32,884 bases of DNA from Sphingomonas sp. JC676 (GCF_014489075.1 NZ_JACTGR010000010.1:1-32884), one strand, 5' to 3'. Shown: positions 16,355-25,699, counted from the stretch's first letter. The notes: generated by a model not told the origin, from the sequence alone. A program made the numbers and translations.

Positions 16355-17455
16355 GTGAGGCCTCCCCCGCTTCCCGGTCCGGCGCGGGCCGCCACGATAC
16401 GCGACGTCGCAGAGCATGCGGGCGTCTCGCAGATGACCGTATCGCGCGCGCTGAACGACAAGCAGGCCGTGCGGCCGCAAACACGGGAACGGATCGAGAG
16501 CGCGATCAAGGCACTGGACTACACGCCGAACAGCGCAGCGAAGGTCCTGGCCGGGTCGCAGACTGCCCCGAAAATTGCCTTCCTGTTCGACAGTCCGAAC
16601 GCGACCTTTCTCGGCGAGGTGGTCGGCAATGGCTTCGAGGCGGCGATCTCGGCGAATGTGCAATTGCTCTTCCTCAAGGCGCGCGTTGAAGACGACCCCG
16701 CGCAAACGGCCAGGTCCGTTACCGATCTCGGCGTCGAGGGCGTCATCCTGCCCCCGCCTCTGTGCGACGATGCCCGGCTCCGCCTGCTCCTCATCGACGC
16801 CGGGCTGCGCGTTGTCGCGATCGGATGCGGCGATGAGGATCCGGCGATCTCGACGATCGGCATCGACGACCAGCGCGCGGCCTATGAACTGACCAGCTAT
16901 CTGGTCCAGCTCGGCCATCGCCGCATCGGCCTGATCCTCGGGCATCCGCGCCACCGCTCTTCCGAGCGACGGCGGCTGGGCTATGAGGCGGCGCTCGCTG
17001 CGCACGGCATCGCGCCCGACCGGTCGCTGCAATGGGAAGGCCGCTACAATTTCGGCTCGGCGATCGCCGCGGCGGAGCAGGCACTCGACACGCGCCCGCG
17101 GATCACCGCCCTGTTCGCATCGAACGACGACATGGCCGCCGCCGCGATCAGCGTCGCGCGCGGGCGCGGGGTCAATGTGCCGCGGTCGCTCAGCATCTGC
17201 GGGTTCGACGATAGCGAGATCGCCCTGATGGTCTTCCCGCGATTGACCACGGTAAGCCGGCCGGTCGCCGAGATGGTGCATTTCGGGGTCCGGCAGCTCG
17301 CCGACGAACTGCACGCGGTGCGGCGCAAGCGGCGGCCCGCGATCCGCAAAGTCCTGCTCGAGCACCGACTGATGTTTCGGGATTCCGATGCTCCCCCCGA
17401 AAGCACCGGATCCGCCTTCGCCTCGGGCGCCACCAGCAACCTGGAGAGACAATGA
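16355..17455 (+). CDS. LacI-family transcriptional regulator
   Basis: A 366-residue sugar-responsive DNA-binding regulator. The helix-turn-helix is at about residues 13-35 (ATIRDVAEHAGVSQMTVSRA), followed by the hinge region (NSAAKVLAG) and a periplasmic-binding-protein-like effector domain (LGHRRIGLILGHPRHRSSERR, FASNDDMA, SICGFDDSEIA). The start is the GTG at 16355, with GGGGGAGG six bases upstream; a longer upstream frame reaches into GH31 and is Arg/Pro-rich. The gene lies inside the enzyme operon, 94 bases after GH31 and overlapping the GH35 start by ATGA. It probably represses the locus through TGTTTGCGCTAACA at 4351 and is released by a product sugar or oligosaccharide; the ligand is unknown. 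Confidence 0.93.
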   Translation: MRPPPLPGPARAATIRDVAEHAGVSQMTVSRALNDKQAVRPQTRERIESAIKALDYTPNSAAKVLAGSQTAPKIAFLFDSPNATFLGEVVGNGFEAAISANVQLLFLKARVEDDPAQTARSVTDLGVEGVILPPPLCDDARLRLLLIDAGLRVVAIGCGDEDPAISTIGIDDQRAAYELTSYLVQLGHRRIGLILGHPRHRSSERRRLGYEAALAAHGIAPDRSLQWEGRYNFGSAIAAAEQALDTRPRITALFASNDDMAAAAISVARGRGVNVPRSLSICGFDDSEIALMVFPRLTTVSRPVAEMVHFGVRQLADELHAVRRKRRPAIRKVLLEHRLMFRDSDAPPESTGSAFASGATSNLERQ

Positions 17456-19128
17456 CAACAAGTTTCGCGCAGCGCTTTTGCGCACGCCTCGTCCTGGCGC
17501 TGGCCTTGGCCTTGCCGGTACTTCTCCCGGCCAATGCCGGGGCGCAGCGCGCCGATGCGACGCCGCGTGTCGAGAGCCGCGAGGGGCGGCACGCGCTCAT
17601 CGTCGATGGCCAGCCCTTCCTGATGCTGGGCGCGCAGGTCAATAATTCGAGTAACTATCCCGACATGCTACCCGAGGTGTGGCCGGTGATCCGCAAATTG
17701 CACGCGAATACCGTCGAGGTCCCGATCGCCTGGGAGCAGGTCGAGCCGGAGGAAGGCAGGTTCGACTTTTCCTTTCTCGACACTCTGCTCGTGCAAGCAC
17801 GGGAAAATAATGTCCGCCTCGTTCTGCTGTGGTTCGCAACCTGGAAAAACACCTCGCCCGCTTACGCGCCGGCCTGGGTGAAGCTCGACAATGCCCGCTT
17901 TCCGCGGATGACCAATGCGAAGGGAGAAACCCATTACGCGCTCTCGCCGCACTATCGATCGACCCTCGAGGCCGACAAGCGCGCCTTCGTCGCCCTGATG
18001 AACTTCCTCAAGGTCCACGACCGGCAGAACACCGTCATCATGGTGCAGCCCGAGAACGAAGTGGGCAGCTATGGGAGCGTGCGAGATTTCTCGCGGGTCG
18101 CGCAGAGGCTGTTCGACGGACCGGTCCCGGAGCCGCTGCTCCGGCGCTTCGGCAAGAAGAGCGGCAACTGGAAGGCGGTGTTCGGGACCGATGCCGATGA
18201 ATTTTTCCACGCATGGCATATCGCGCGTTACATCGAGGAAATTGCCGCTGCCGGAAAGGCGATCAAGCCGCTGCCCATGTACGTGAATTCGGCCCTGGCC
18301 TCGGCGTTCGGCCGGCAGTCCGCCGCCACCTATTCGAGTGGTGGGCCGATCCACCATGTCATCGATGTCTATAAGGCCGCCGCGCCCTCGATCGATTTCC
18401 TGTCGCCCGACATCTATAATCGTGACCAAGCGGCCTATCTCGAATATCTGCGCCTCTACGAGCGGGACGACAATGCGTTGATGGTGCCGGAAACCGGAAA
18501 CGCTCCCGAATTCGCCCGCTATTTCTTTCCTGTGGTCGGGCATGGCGCGATCGGATTTGCCCCGTTCGGCATGGATGCCACCGGCTATCTGAACTTTCCG
18601 CTGGGCGCCAAGTCGCTCGACGACAAGACGCTCGAGCTGTTTGCCCGGAACTATCGCCTGTTCGAGCCGATGCAGCGTGAATGGGCGAGGTGGGCCTATG
18701 CCGGCAAGACCTGGGGCGCCGCCGAACCCACCGATCCAAAGGCCGAGCATCGCCAGCTTCTGGACCTGGGCAAGTATCGGGTGACCGCAACCTTCGGCCA
18801 ATGGCAATTCGGCACCGGCAGGCCCACCGGCAATTCTGAGCCGACAGGTGGCGTGGCCATCGCGGAGATCGGCCCGGACGAATTTCTCGTCACGGGATTC
18901 ATGACCCGGGTGCGCTTCGATCTGGCCGCGCCGCGGGCGCAGGAATCGATGCTCTATGTTCGCGTCGAGGAAGGGAATTACCAGAATGGAAAATGGATCT
19001 TCCGCCGGGTCTGGAATGGCGATCAGACCGACTATGGTCTCAACCTGACCGATCGCGAGCAGGTGCTTCGGGTGAAGCTGGGTGCGTACCGGGGAAAGCC
19101 TGTCATTCCGGTCGGAAATCCCAATTGA
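17452..19128 (+). CDS. GH35 beta-galactosidase with DUF5597-type C-terminus
   Basis: A 558-residue exported enzyme. After a signal peptide (cleavage near AGA-QR) comes a GH35-like barrel starting at FLMLGAQVNNSSNYP, with acid/base Glu203 in VQPENEVGSYG and nucleophile Glu347 in MVPETGN. The C-terminal region (about 400-558) resembles the DUF5597 domain of this subgroup. Related Cellvibrio Bgl35A removes beta-1,2-galactose from xyloglucan side chains, which fits this locus; other beta-galactosides are possible. The ATG at 17452 overlaps the LacI stop (ATGA) and has GGAGAG upstream. Confidence 0.9.
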   Translation: MTTSFAQRFCARLVLALALALPVLLPANAGAQRADATPRVESREGRHALIVDGQPFLMLGAQVNNSSNYPDMLPEVWPVIRKLHANTVEVPIAWEQVEPEEGRFDFSFLDTLLVQARENNVRLVLLWFATWKNTSPAYAPAWVKLDNARFPRMTNAKGETHYALSPHYRSTLEADKRAFVALMNFLKVHDRQNTVIMVQPENEVGSYGSVRDFSRVAQRLFDGPVPEPLLRRFGKKSGNWKAVFGTDADEFFHAWHIARYIEEIAAAGKAIKPLPMYVNSALASAFGRQSAATYSSGGPIHHVIDVYKAAAPSIDFLSPDIYNRDQAAYLEYLRLYERDDNALMVPETGNAPEFARYFFPVVGHGAIGFAPFGMDATGYLNFPLGAKSLDDKTLELFARNYRLFEPMQREWARWAYAGKTWGAAEPTDPKAEHRQLLDLGKYRVTATFGQWQFGTGRPTGNSEPTGGVAIAEIGPDEFLVTGFMTRVRFDLAAPRAQESMLYVRVEEGNYQNGKWIFRRVWNGDQTDYGLNLTDREQVLRVKLGAYRGKPVIPVGNPN

Positions 19129-19231
19129 TCGATGGCGGAGAACCATCGGGCGGCGTTCGCCCGCTGAAGCCTGGCATCGCCTGGCAATGGCCGGTGATCG
19201 CCCCTCGCAGGCCCATGGGAAGGATGAATAG

Positions 19232-21448
19232 ATGAACTCCGCTGCACGCGGTGCCGTGATCGCAATAGCGCTGGCGGGGACGGGCTGGGCCCCGCGCGCC
19301 GCTCTCGCGCCGCAGGATACGGCCCCGCGGAGCGTTCCGTACCATTGGCAGAATGTGCGAGTGGGTGCCGGCGGCTACGCGCCCAACCTCGTCTTCAGCA
19401 CAGCCGAGCGCGGCCTTGCCTATCTGCGAACCGATATGGGCGGAGCCTATCGCTGGGACGCCGGGGCCGGGCGCTGGTTGCCGCTCCAGGACGACAATGC
19501 GGTTTCGAGTTATATGGGGATAGAGAGCATCGCTCCCGACCCCGGGGACGCCAATGTCGTGTACATGGCGGCGGGCATGAATGCGCGGCTGCCGGCCGCC
19601 ATCCTGCGCTCGAACGACCGGGGCGCGCATTGGCAGGTCGTTCCGGTGCCTTTCGCCATGGGTGGCAACGAAGCGGGCCGCGGTCTCGGCGAGCGGCTGG
19701 CCGTCGACCCGAATGCGCCGCGCCGGCTCTTCTTCGGCTCGCGCCATGACGGGCTGTGGCAGAGCAGAGATTCCGGCGCGAGCTGGTCCAAGGTCGCAGG
19801 CTTTCCGCTCAAGGGCCTCGGTCAGCCCAGCGGACGCGGCAGCCATGGCGGTATCTCGTTCGTCGCGATCGACCCGACAAGTGGCACTCGCGGGGGGGCG
19901 TCCCGTCGGATCTGGGCGGGGAATGCGGAGGGCGCCGGCGCCTCGCTGTATCGCTCCGACGATGCCGGCGCGAGCTGGAACGCGGTCACCGGGCCGAACC
20001 TGCTCGCCGTAAAGGGCGTGGTGGATGCGCGCGGTATCCTTTGGGTCGGCTATGCGAGCGGCATCGGCCCAAGCGACGCTAGGACCGGTGCCGTCTGGCG
20101 CTTTGATCCCAAAGGGCAGGGCCGCGACGTGACGCCACCGTCCTGGCGGGCGACGGGCGCCGAGGGCGGCTTTTTGGGCGTGGCAGTGGCCCGATCCAGA
20201 CCCGGTAACGTCGCGGTGACCACCATCGACCGCTACAGTGCCGGCGATTCGCTCTGGATCACGCGCGACGACGGCACCAGCTGGGAGGATATTGGTGTGC
20301 GCAGCCGGCGCGACATCTCGGCCACGCCGTTCCTGCGCCACGAGGGCAAGGGCGCCGATTTCGGTCACTGGATCTCGGGTCTGGCGATCGATCCTTTCGA
20401 TCCGGCCCATATCGCCTACACCACTGGCGCGACCGTGTACGCGACGCGCCAATCGGACGCGGTGGGCAGCATCGACTGGGCACCCTGGACTGACGGCATC
20501 GAACAGACCGCCGTCATTACCCTGATATCGCCGACCGGCGGCGCTGCGCTGATCTCTGGCTTCGGCGACCTTGCAGGCTTTGTGCATGACGATCTCGCAC
20601 GCTCGCCCGAGCCTAGCTTCATCAATCCCTATCTCTCGAACACCAACACGCTCGACTATGCGGGCAAGGTGCCGAATATTATCGTGCGCAGCGGCAGCTT
20701 ATATGCCGATCGCCCGCGCGACGCCTCGCTTGGGCGATCCGAGGATGGCGGACGGACCTGGACGCCGGTGCGCGTTCCGGCGATGGGGCAACCCGCTCGG
20801 CGCGAGGATCTCATGGGCGAGGCGCCGATCACTATATCGGCCGACGGCTCGGCGATGGTGGTGGCGGCGCCCGTCCCACAGGTCAGCCGCGATCGCGGCC
20901 GGACCTGGGAGCAAATAATTGGCTTGCCGGGCCGAACCCGGGCCGTCGCCGACAAGGTCGATCCTAGGATCTTTTATGCCCTGGATACCGAGAGGAACCG
21001 CCTTCTCGTGTCGCGTGACGGCGGCACCAGCTTTGCGCCGATCGCGAGCGCCGGGCTTCCGGCGGACCTGACGGCCGCGCGGCCGCGCAATCGGGAATCG
21101 CAGTCTCCTCTCGTGGCGTCGCCGCTGCGCAGGGGCGATCTGTGGCTGCAGGTCGGGGCGCGGCTGTTCCATAGCATCGATGGTGGACGCGGCTTCGTTC
21201 CAGCCAGCGGCGGACTCGAGGTTGAATTGTTCGGTCTAGGCAAGGACACGGTATTCGCGATCGGGACGCTGCAAGGGGTTCGCGGCATCTGGCGGTCGCT
21301 GGACCTGGGGCGGTACTGGGCGCGTATCGATGACGACCGTCACCGGTGGGGCGGACGATATCGCGTGGTTTCCGGCGATCCGCGGCGCGCCGGCCGGGTC
21401 TATGTCGGAACCGACGGGCGCGGCTTGTTTTTCGGGGATGCGAAATAG
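19232..21448 (+). CDS. GH74 endo-xyloglucanase
   Basis: A 738-residue exported enzyme of the double seven-bladed propeller family GH74, nearly all of whose members cut the xyloglucan backbone. An N-terminal hydrophobic signal is followed by the first propeller with YLRTDMGGAYRW, where Asp68 is the expected catalytic base, and GERLAVDP. The second propeller contains VAAPVPQVSRDRGRTW, whose Asp is a candidate catalytic acid. At least six BNR/Asp-box repeats are visible (SNDRGAHW, SRDSGASW, SDDAGASW, TRDDGTSW, SEDGGRTW, SRDGGTSF). The length is normal for a GH74 module without carbohydrate-binding domains. The ATG at 19232 has GGAAGG eight bases upstream. The 103-base gap after GH35 has no clear terminator. 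This gene is the strongest pointer to the polysaccharide. Confidence 0.95.
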   Translation: MNSAARGAVIAIALAGTGWAPRAALAPQDTAPRSVPYHWQNVRVGAGGYAPNLVFSTAERGLAYLRTDMGGAYRWDAGAGRWLPLQDDNAVSSYMGIESIAPDPGDANVVYMAAGMNARLPAAILRSNDRGAHWQVVPVPFAMGGNEAGRGLGERLAVDPNAPRRLFFGSRHDGLWQSRDSGASWSKVAGFPLKGLGQPSGRGSHGGISFVAIDPTSGTRGGASRRIWAGNAEGAGASLYRSDDAGASWNAVTGPNLLAVKGVVDARGILWVGYASGIGPSDARTGAVWRFDPKGQGRDVTPPSWRATGAEGGFLGVAVARSRPGNVAVTTIDRYSAGDSLWITRDDGTSWEDIGVRSRRDISATPFLRHEGKGADFGHWISGLAIDPFDPAHIAYTTGATVYATRQSDAVGSIDWAPWTDGIEQTAVITLISPTGGAALISGFGDLAGFVHDDLARSPEPSFINPYLSNTNTLDYAGKVPNIIVRSGSLYADRPRDASLGRSEDGGRTWTPVRVPAMGQPARREDLMGEAPITISADGSAMVVAAPVPQVSRDRGRTWEQIIGLPGRTRAVADKVDPRIFYALDTERNRLLVSRDGGTSFAPIASAGLPADLTAARPRNRESQSPLVASPLRRGDLWLQVGARLFHSIDGGRGFVPASGGLEVELFGLGKDTVFAIGTLQGVRGIWRSLDLGRYWARIDDDRHRWGGRYRVVSGDPRRAGRVYVGTDGRGLFFGDAK

Positions 21449-21453
21449 GGATG

Positions 21454-21469
21454 CGACCGAGCTCGGTCG
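21454..21469. repeat. perfect 16-bp palindrome after GH74
   Basis: CGACCGAGCTCGGTCG starts 6 bases past the GH74 stop, in the 135-base gap before GH27. It has no loop and no T tract, so it is a poor terminator. It could be a binding site, or an mRNA hairpin with a small loop. Purpose unknown. Confidence 0.35.
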
Positions 21470-21583
21470 GGCGTGCGGCCCGGCATTGCGCATCGGCCCG
21501 GCTGGCAGGCCTGTTTGGCTCCCGACCAGCTGGACGACTTCGGTCGATCTGTCGGCGTTCGCATTAGACCAAGGAGCGTGGCG

Positions 21584-22942
21584 ATGAAGGAACCGATGGT
21601 AACCAGGCGCGATGCGCTCGTTGCGGGCCTAGGCGCGACGGCGCTGGCGACGGCCGGGGGCCGGGCCCGCGCTTCGAAGTCGGCCGTTGCGCCGCTTGCG
21701 CCCCATCCGCCAATGGGGTGGAACAGCTGGAACAGCTTCGCCACGACGATCAACGAGGCGCAGGCGCGAGAAACCGCGCAGATCATGGCGCGCGAGCTGC
21801 TTCCGTGCGGCTATGACGTCTTCACGATCGACATCCAGTGGTACGAGCCGAACGCCGCCAGCTACACCTATGCCGCCGATCCCGTTCCGGCGATGGATGG
21901 CTATGGGCGCCTGATCCCGGCGCCCAATCGCTTTCCCTCGAGCGCAGATGGAACGGGTTTCACCGCGCTGGCCTCCACGGTGCACGCGCTGGGGATGAAG
22001 TTCGGCATCCATTTAATGCGTGGTATCCCGCGCCTGGCGGTCAGGCGCAATCTCCCAATACTAGGGACCCGCTATCGCGCCGCCGACATTGCCAATACCG
22101 AGAGCATCTGCCCCTGGAATCCTGACATGTACGGTGTCGACATGACCAGGCCGGGCGCGCAGGCTTACTATGACAGCGTCTTCGCGCTTTATGCGGGGTG
22201 GGGGATCGATTTCGTCAAGATGGACGATATGAGCCGCCCCTACGATGCCCACGTTCTCGAGATCGAGGCGGCGACCAAGGCGATCGCGGCCTCGCGACGC
22301 CCGATCATCCTGAGCTTGTCTCCTGGTGAAACCCCGCTCGATCGCGGCGAGCATGTCTCCCGCCATGCCCAGATGTGGAGGATCAGCGACGATTTCTGGG
22401 ACGAATGGTCGATGCTCGAAGCGCAGTTTGCACGCCTGGCGGATTGGACGCGTTTCCGTCGCCCGGGGGCATGGCCGGATGCCGACATGCTTCCGCTCGG
22501 TCGGCTGGCACTCGGCAAACGCGACACGAAATTCACCGCGCCCGAGCAGCGTACGCTGATGACGCTCTGGTGCGTCGCCCGCTCGCCGCTGATCATGGGG
22601 GGCGACCTGCGATATCTCGATGCACCGACGCGCGCACTGTTGACGAACCGCGAAGTGATCGCCGTCAATCAGTCGAGCCGCGAAAATCGGCCCCACTTCA
22701 TCGCGGACAAGACGGCAATCTGGTCGGCGCGAGTTGACGGCTCGGACGATTTCTACGTCGCCCTTTTCAATCTCGATTCTGGGATGCGAGAAGTCGCGCT
22801 CCCGCTCAACAAGCTCGGCTTCGAGGGCGCCGCCCGTGTCCGCGACCTCTGGAGGCATGCGAATGTCGGATTGATGCGCAAGAGCATCGGCACGACGCTC
22901 GCACCGCACGATTGCGCGCTCTATCGTGTTCACGCGTTGTGA
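21584..22942 (+). CDS. GH27 alpha-galactosidase family enzyme
   Basis: A 452-residue exported enzyme with a Tat-like signal (TRRDALVAGLGATALATAGG). The GH27 barrel opens with PPMGWNSWNSF. The nucleophile is Asp214 in FVKMDDMSRP and the acid/base is in WRISDDFWDEW (Asp269/Asp270). CVARSPLIMGGDLR and a C-terminal beta-sandwich follow, as expected for the family. GH27 members are alpha-galactosidases, and some act on beta-L-arabinopyranosides. Standard xyloglucan carries beta-galactose, so this enzyme suggests a less common side chain or a co-occurring galactomannan-type substrate. The ATG at 21584 has AAGGAG seven bases upstream; the open frame extends further upstream to 21473 without a ribosome site or signal peptide. 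It is the last gene of the locus on this strand. Confidence 0.9.
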   Translation: MKEPMVTRRDALVAGLGATALATAGGRARASKSAVAPLAPHPPMGWNSWNSFATTINEAQARETAQIMARELLPCGYDVFTIDIQWYEPNAASYTYAADPVPAMDGYGRLIPAPNRFPSSADGTGFTALASTVHALGMKFGIHLMRGIPRLAVRRNLPILGTRYRAADIANTESICPWNPDMYGVDMTRPGAQAYYDSVFALYAGWGIDFVKMDDMSRPYDAHVLEIEAATKAIAASRRPIILSLSPGETPLDRGEHVSRHAQMWRISDDFWDEWSMLEAQFARLADWTRFRRPGAWPDADMLPLGRLALGKRDTKFTAPEQRTLMTLWCVARSPLIMGGDLRYLDAPTRALLTNREVIAVNQSSRENRPHFIADKTAIWSARVDGSDDFYVALFNLDSGMREVALPLNKLGFEGAARVRDLWRHANVGLMRKSIGTTLAPHDCALYRVHAL

Positions 22943-22969
22943 GGCGATAGGTCAACTGGCGGCCGTTGA

Positions 22970-22993
22970 GGCCCGGCGCGAACCAGTCGGGCC
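22970..22993. other. weak dyad in the convergent gap
   Basis: GGCCCG and CGGGCC pair across a 12-base loop in the 166-base gap between the convergent GH27 and NRAMP genes. There is no T tract on either strand. Nothing else is evident in this gap. Confidence 0.25.
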
Positions 22994-23108
22994 TGCGGAT
23001 CGAGGGGCGGGTAGTGACGCTTGGCGACGGGAGTGGCCATCGGCCATGGAGCGGTTCCGCCTGATCTCAACCAAAACCGTCCTGACAGCTTACGGCCCAA
23101 TAACGGAC

Positions 23109-24461
23109 CTAAAGCAACCAGCGCCCTACCAGCCAGAGATTAGCGGCCACGACCAGGCCGAACAGGCTCCAGGCCGTGATGCAAACCAGCGGTCCGCTGG
23201 CGAACGCGCCCATGATTTCGCGGTCGCTGGTGAAACGGATCAACGGATAGACTGCAAAAGGCAGCTGCAGCGACAGAACCACCTGGGTAAGCACCAGCAA
23301 CTTCCCAACGGCGTGCTCACCGAGCCACAGCACGCCCGCCAGCGCGGGCACGAGCGCGAGCCCGCGCGTGATGACGCGCCGCTGCCAACAGGGGATGTTG
23401 AGGTCGAGAAAGCCCTCGAGGATCACCTGCCCTGCGATCGTGCCGGTGAAAGTCGCGCTCTGGCCCGAAGCCAGCAGCGCGATGCCGAACAGCAGCGCCG
23501 CTGCGGCCGCGCCGGTGATCGGCTCGAGTAGGCGATAAGCGTCCTCGATCTCCGCGACGCTGGTGAAACCGTTGCTGTGGAAGGTTGCCGCCGAAAGCGT
23601 GAGGATCGCGGCGTTGACGAGTGTCGCCAAAATAAGCGCGGCCAATATGTCGATCGTCGCGAACCGGAGCGCATCGCGGGTGCCGGCCGGCCCGGGCGCC
23701 GCCAGGCGCGTCTGCACGACGGAACTGTGCAGATAGAGATTGTGCGGCATCACCGTCGCGCCGAGAATGCCGACCGCCAGATAAAGCGCATGCGGCTCCG
23801 CGAAGATTCGGATTTTCGGTGTCACGCCATGCAGCAGGCCGCTCATGCTGGGTCCGACGATGGCGAGCTGCGTCGCAAAGCACAGGGCGATGGTGAGGAT
23901 CAGGCCCAGGACGATTGCCTCGAGCTGGCGAAAGCCGTGCCCCTTGAGGCCGAGGACGATCAGCGTGTCGAGGCCGGTTAGCAGCACACCTGCCCAGAGC
24001 GGGACGCCGAGCAGCAGATTGAAGGCCAGCGCGGTGCCGAGCACTTCCGCAATGTCCGTCGCGACGATCGCAAGCTCGGCAAGGAGCCAGAGCAGGCGGC
24101 AGGCGGCGGGGCTGTAGCGCTCGCGTGCCATTCGGGCGAGATCGCGCCGGGCGACGAGGCCGAGACGCATGGCCAACCATTGCAGCAGCATCGCCGCCAG
24201 GCCGCAAAGGACGACGACGAACAGCAGGTCGTAGCCGTAGCGCGAGCCGGCCTCGATATCAGTCGCCCAGTTTCCGGGATCCATATAGCCGACCGCAACG
24301 AGCAGGCCGGGCCCGGCGAAGCGCAGCAATTTGCGCCAGCCGGGCAGGCCGGACGGCATCGCGATCGTGCCTTGGACCTCTGCGGGACAGAAGGGCGCGG
24401 AGGCGACACGAGGGAGCTGAAGGCGCATTGCGCCATTAAGCTGGACCACGCGATCAGTCAT
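23109..24461 (-). CDS. mntH: NRAMP-family Mn(II)/Fe(II) transporter MntH
   Basis: This 450-residue inner-membrane protein should import divalent manganese or iron with protons. It carries the family's metal-site motifs: DPGNW in the first membrane helix (VAVGYMDPGNWATDIEAG) and MPHN in the sixth (ATVMPHNLYLHSS). About eleven hydrophobic helices are visible. I chose the ATG at 24461, which gives the N-terminal PAEVQGTIAMPSG segment seen in proteobacterial relatives; an ATG at 24428 is possible, and neither has a good ribosome site. It lies 29 bases after the TIGR03032 gene on the same strand, so the two are probably cotranscribed. No MntR/Mur site or manganese riboswitch was recognised. Confidence 0.93.
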   Translation of the reverse strand: MTDRVVQLNGAMRLQLPRVASAPFCPAEVQGTIAMPSGLPGWRKLLRFAGPGLLVAVGYMDPGNWATDIEAGSRYGYDLLFVVVLCGLAAMLLQWLAMRLGLVARRDLARMARERYSPAACRLLWLLAELAIVATDIAEVLGTALAFNLLLGVPLWAGVLLTGLDTLIVLGLKGHGFRQLEAIVLGLILTIALCFATQLAIVGPSMSGLLHGVTPKIRIFAEPHALYLAVGILGATVMPHNLYLHSSVVQTRLAAPGPAGTRDALRFATIDILAALILATLVNAAILTLSAATFHSNGFTSVAEIEDAYRLLEPITGAAAAALLFGIALLASGQSATFTGTIAGQVILEGFLDLNIPCWQRRVITRGLALVPALAGVLWLGEHAVGKLLVLTQVVLSLQLPFAVYPLIRFTSDREIMGAFASGPLVCITAWSLFGLVVAANLWLVGRWLL

Positions 24462-24490
24462 GTCATGTGGAGAAAAACGGTCACTCCAAT

Positions 24491-25672
24491 TCACGCCGCC
24501 TTTTGGATCACTTCGGATGGCGACGCTGACAGCGGATCGAAGCTGATAGTGCTCTGCGCCTCGGCAGTGGCCGGACCGACCGACATCGGACAGGCGATAC
24601 CGGGCATCGCCGCCACGTCGAACAGTTCGGTGATATGGCCTTCGAGCCGAATCCACTCGACGATGTCTCCGGTCGACAGGCTGACCACCAGCACCCCGCA
24701 CCACGGCTCGGCGTCGCGCGCCTTGAGCTGGCTGTCGAGCAGCAGCCCCGTGAAGGTGCCGTCGCGCGGTTTGGATACGGTGACGATGGCATGACCGTCA
24801 TGGATCGCCAGCCCGCGCAGGAAGCCCGGGCAGAAGGCGATGTCGGCCTTGGCACCGGTCGCGGGATCGACCCGGATGATCTGGCCGCGACCCGAGTCCA
24901 GCGCATAGACCTGGTCGCCGACGACGCGCGGGCTGTGCGGCATCGACAGCTCGTCGGTGATGATGCGGCTGGTCTGGACGTCGATCAGCACGCCGCCCTC
25001 GTGGCGCCGCTCGCGCCAGCCCGACAGGACATCTGAGCGGCTGACCGCGGTGACGTAGCGGATCTCGCCGTCGTGCACCGCCATGCCGTTCAGGTGGCAG
25101 CGATCCTCGGGCGCGAGCTTCGAGATGAAGGGCGGCTTCCAGATCGGCTTGAAGCTGTGCGTCAGGTCGAGCGTGCACAGGCAGCTATACTTGGTGTTGA
25201 CGAAGATCACCCGGCCTTCCTTGTCGACGCCGACCTCGTGGATGTCGATGTCGCCCGTGGTCTGGGCGTTGCGCGCGACCAGCACCTGGTCGAACGCCTG
25301 GTTGCCGATCTCGCCGGGCCGCAGCATGTTCTCGAGCCTCCAAAGCTGGAACAGCGAGCCGAGATAGAGCCGCCCGGGCTTCCAACACACGCCCATCGCG
25401 CGGCTGAAATTCTGCTGGTTGAACGAGACCGTGCCGTTGGGATGGCTGCCCACCAGGAACAGCTGGCCGGTCTGGTAGCTGGTGAAGGCAAGGCTCAGCC
25501 GGTGGCTGCGGAGCCAGCCGTTGAACCCGCGCGACACCTGGATGTTGGTCGCGCCCGGCTTCGGCTGCGCTGACTCGGCGCCCCGAGCCGATGCGGCGCC
25601 GGTAGATTTGTGGACCGCGGGGGTAGGCGCCCCCTGGACGGTCTCGCCGTCGCTTTGCGTGGTTTTGGTCAT
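24491..25672 (-). CDS. TIGR03032-family protein of unknown function
   Basis: A 393-residue protein matching the uncharacterised TIGR03032 family, recognised by HLNGMAVHDGEIRYVTA, a GWRERRHEGGVLIDV block, LSMPHSPRVVGDQVYALDSG and CPGFLRGLA. The repeated strand-turn pattern suggests a beta-propeller. The first 50 residues are polar and low in complexity (Thr, Ala, Pro, Ser), with no signal peptide, so it may be cytoplasmic. The ATG at 25672 has only a weak AAAGG upstream. It sits just downstream of the autotransporter terminator and 29 bases upstream of mntH. Its biochemical role is not known. Confidence 0.85.
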   Translation of the reverse strand: MTKTTQSDGETVQGAPTPAVHKSTGAASARGAESAQPKPGATNIQVSRGFNGWLRSHRLSLAFTSYQTGQLFLVGSHPNGTVSFNQQNFSRAMGVCWKPGRLYLGSLFQLWRLENMLRPGEIGNQAFDQVLVARNAQTTGDIDIHEVGVDKEGRVIFVNTKYSCLCTLDLTHSFKPIWKPPFISKLAPEDRCHLNGMAVHDGEIRYVTAVSRSDVLSGWRERRHEGGVLIDVQTSRIITDELSMPHSPRVVGDQVYALDSGRGQIIRVDPATGAKADIAFCPGFLRGLAIHDGHAIVTVSKPRDGTFTGLLLDSQLKARDAEPWCGVLVVSLSTGDIVEWIRLEGHITELFDVAAMPGIACPMSVGPATAEAQSTISFDPLSASPSEVIQKAA

Positions 25673-25699
25673 TGTGCCTTTATGACGTTTCAATTTGCG

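Noticed and set aside
13849..16509. 886-codon open frame on the minus strand
   Set aside because: It is antisense to the GH31 gene, is rich in Arg, Ala, Gly and His with no recognisable domain, and has no ribosome site. GC-rich codon bias opens such mirror frames.
22970..22993. Bidirectional terminator between GH27 and mntH
   Set aside because: The 6-bp stem has a 12-base loop and no T tract on either strand. It is listed only as a weak dyad.
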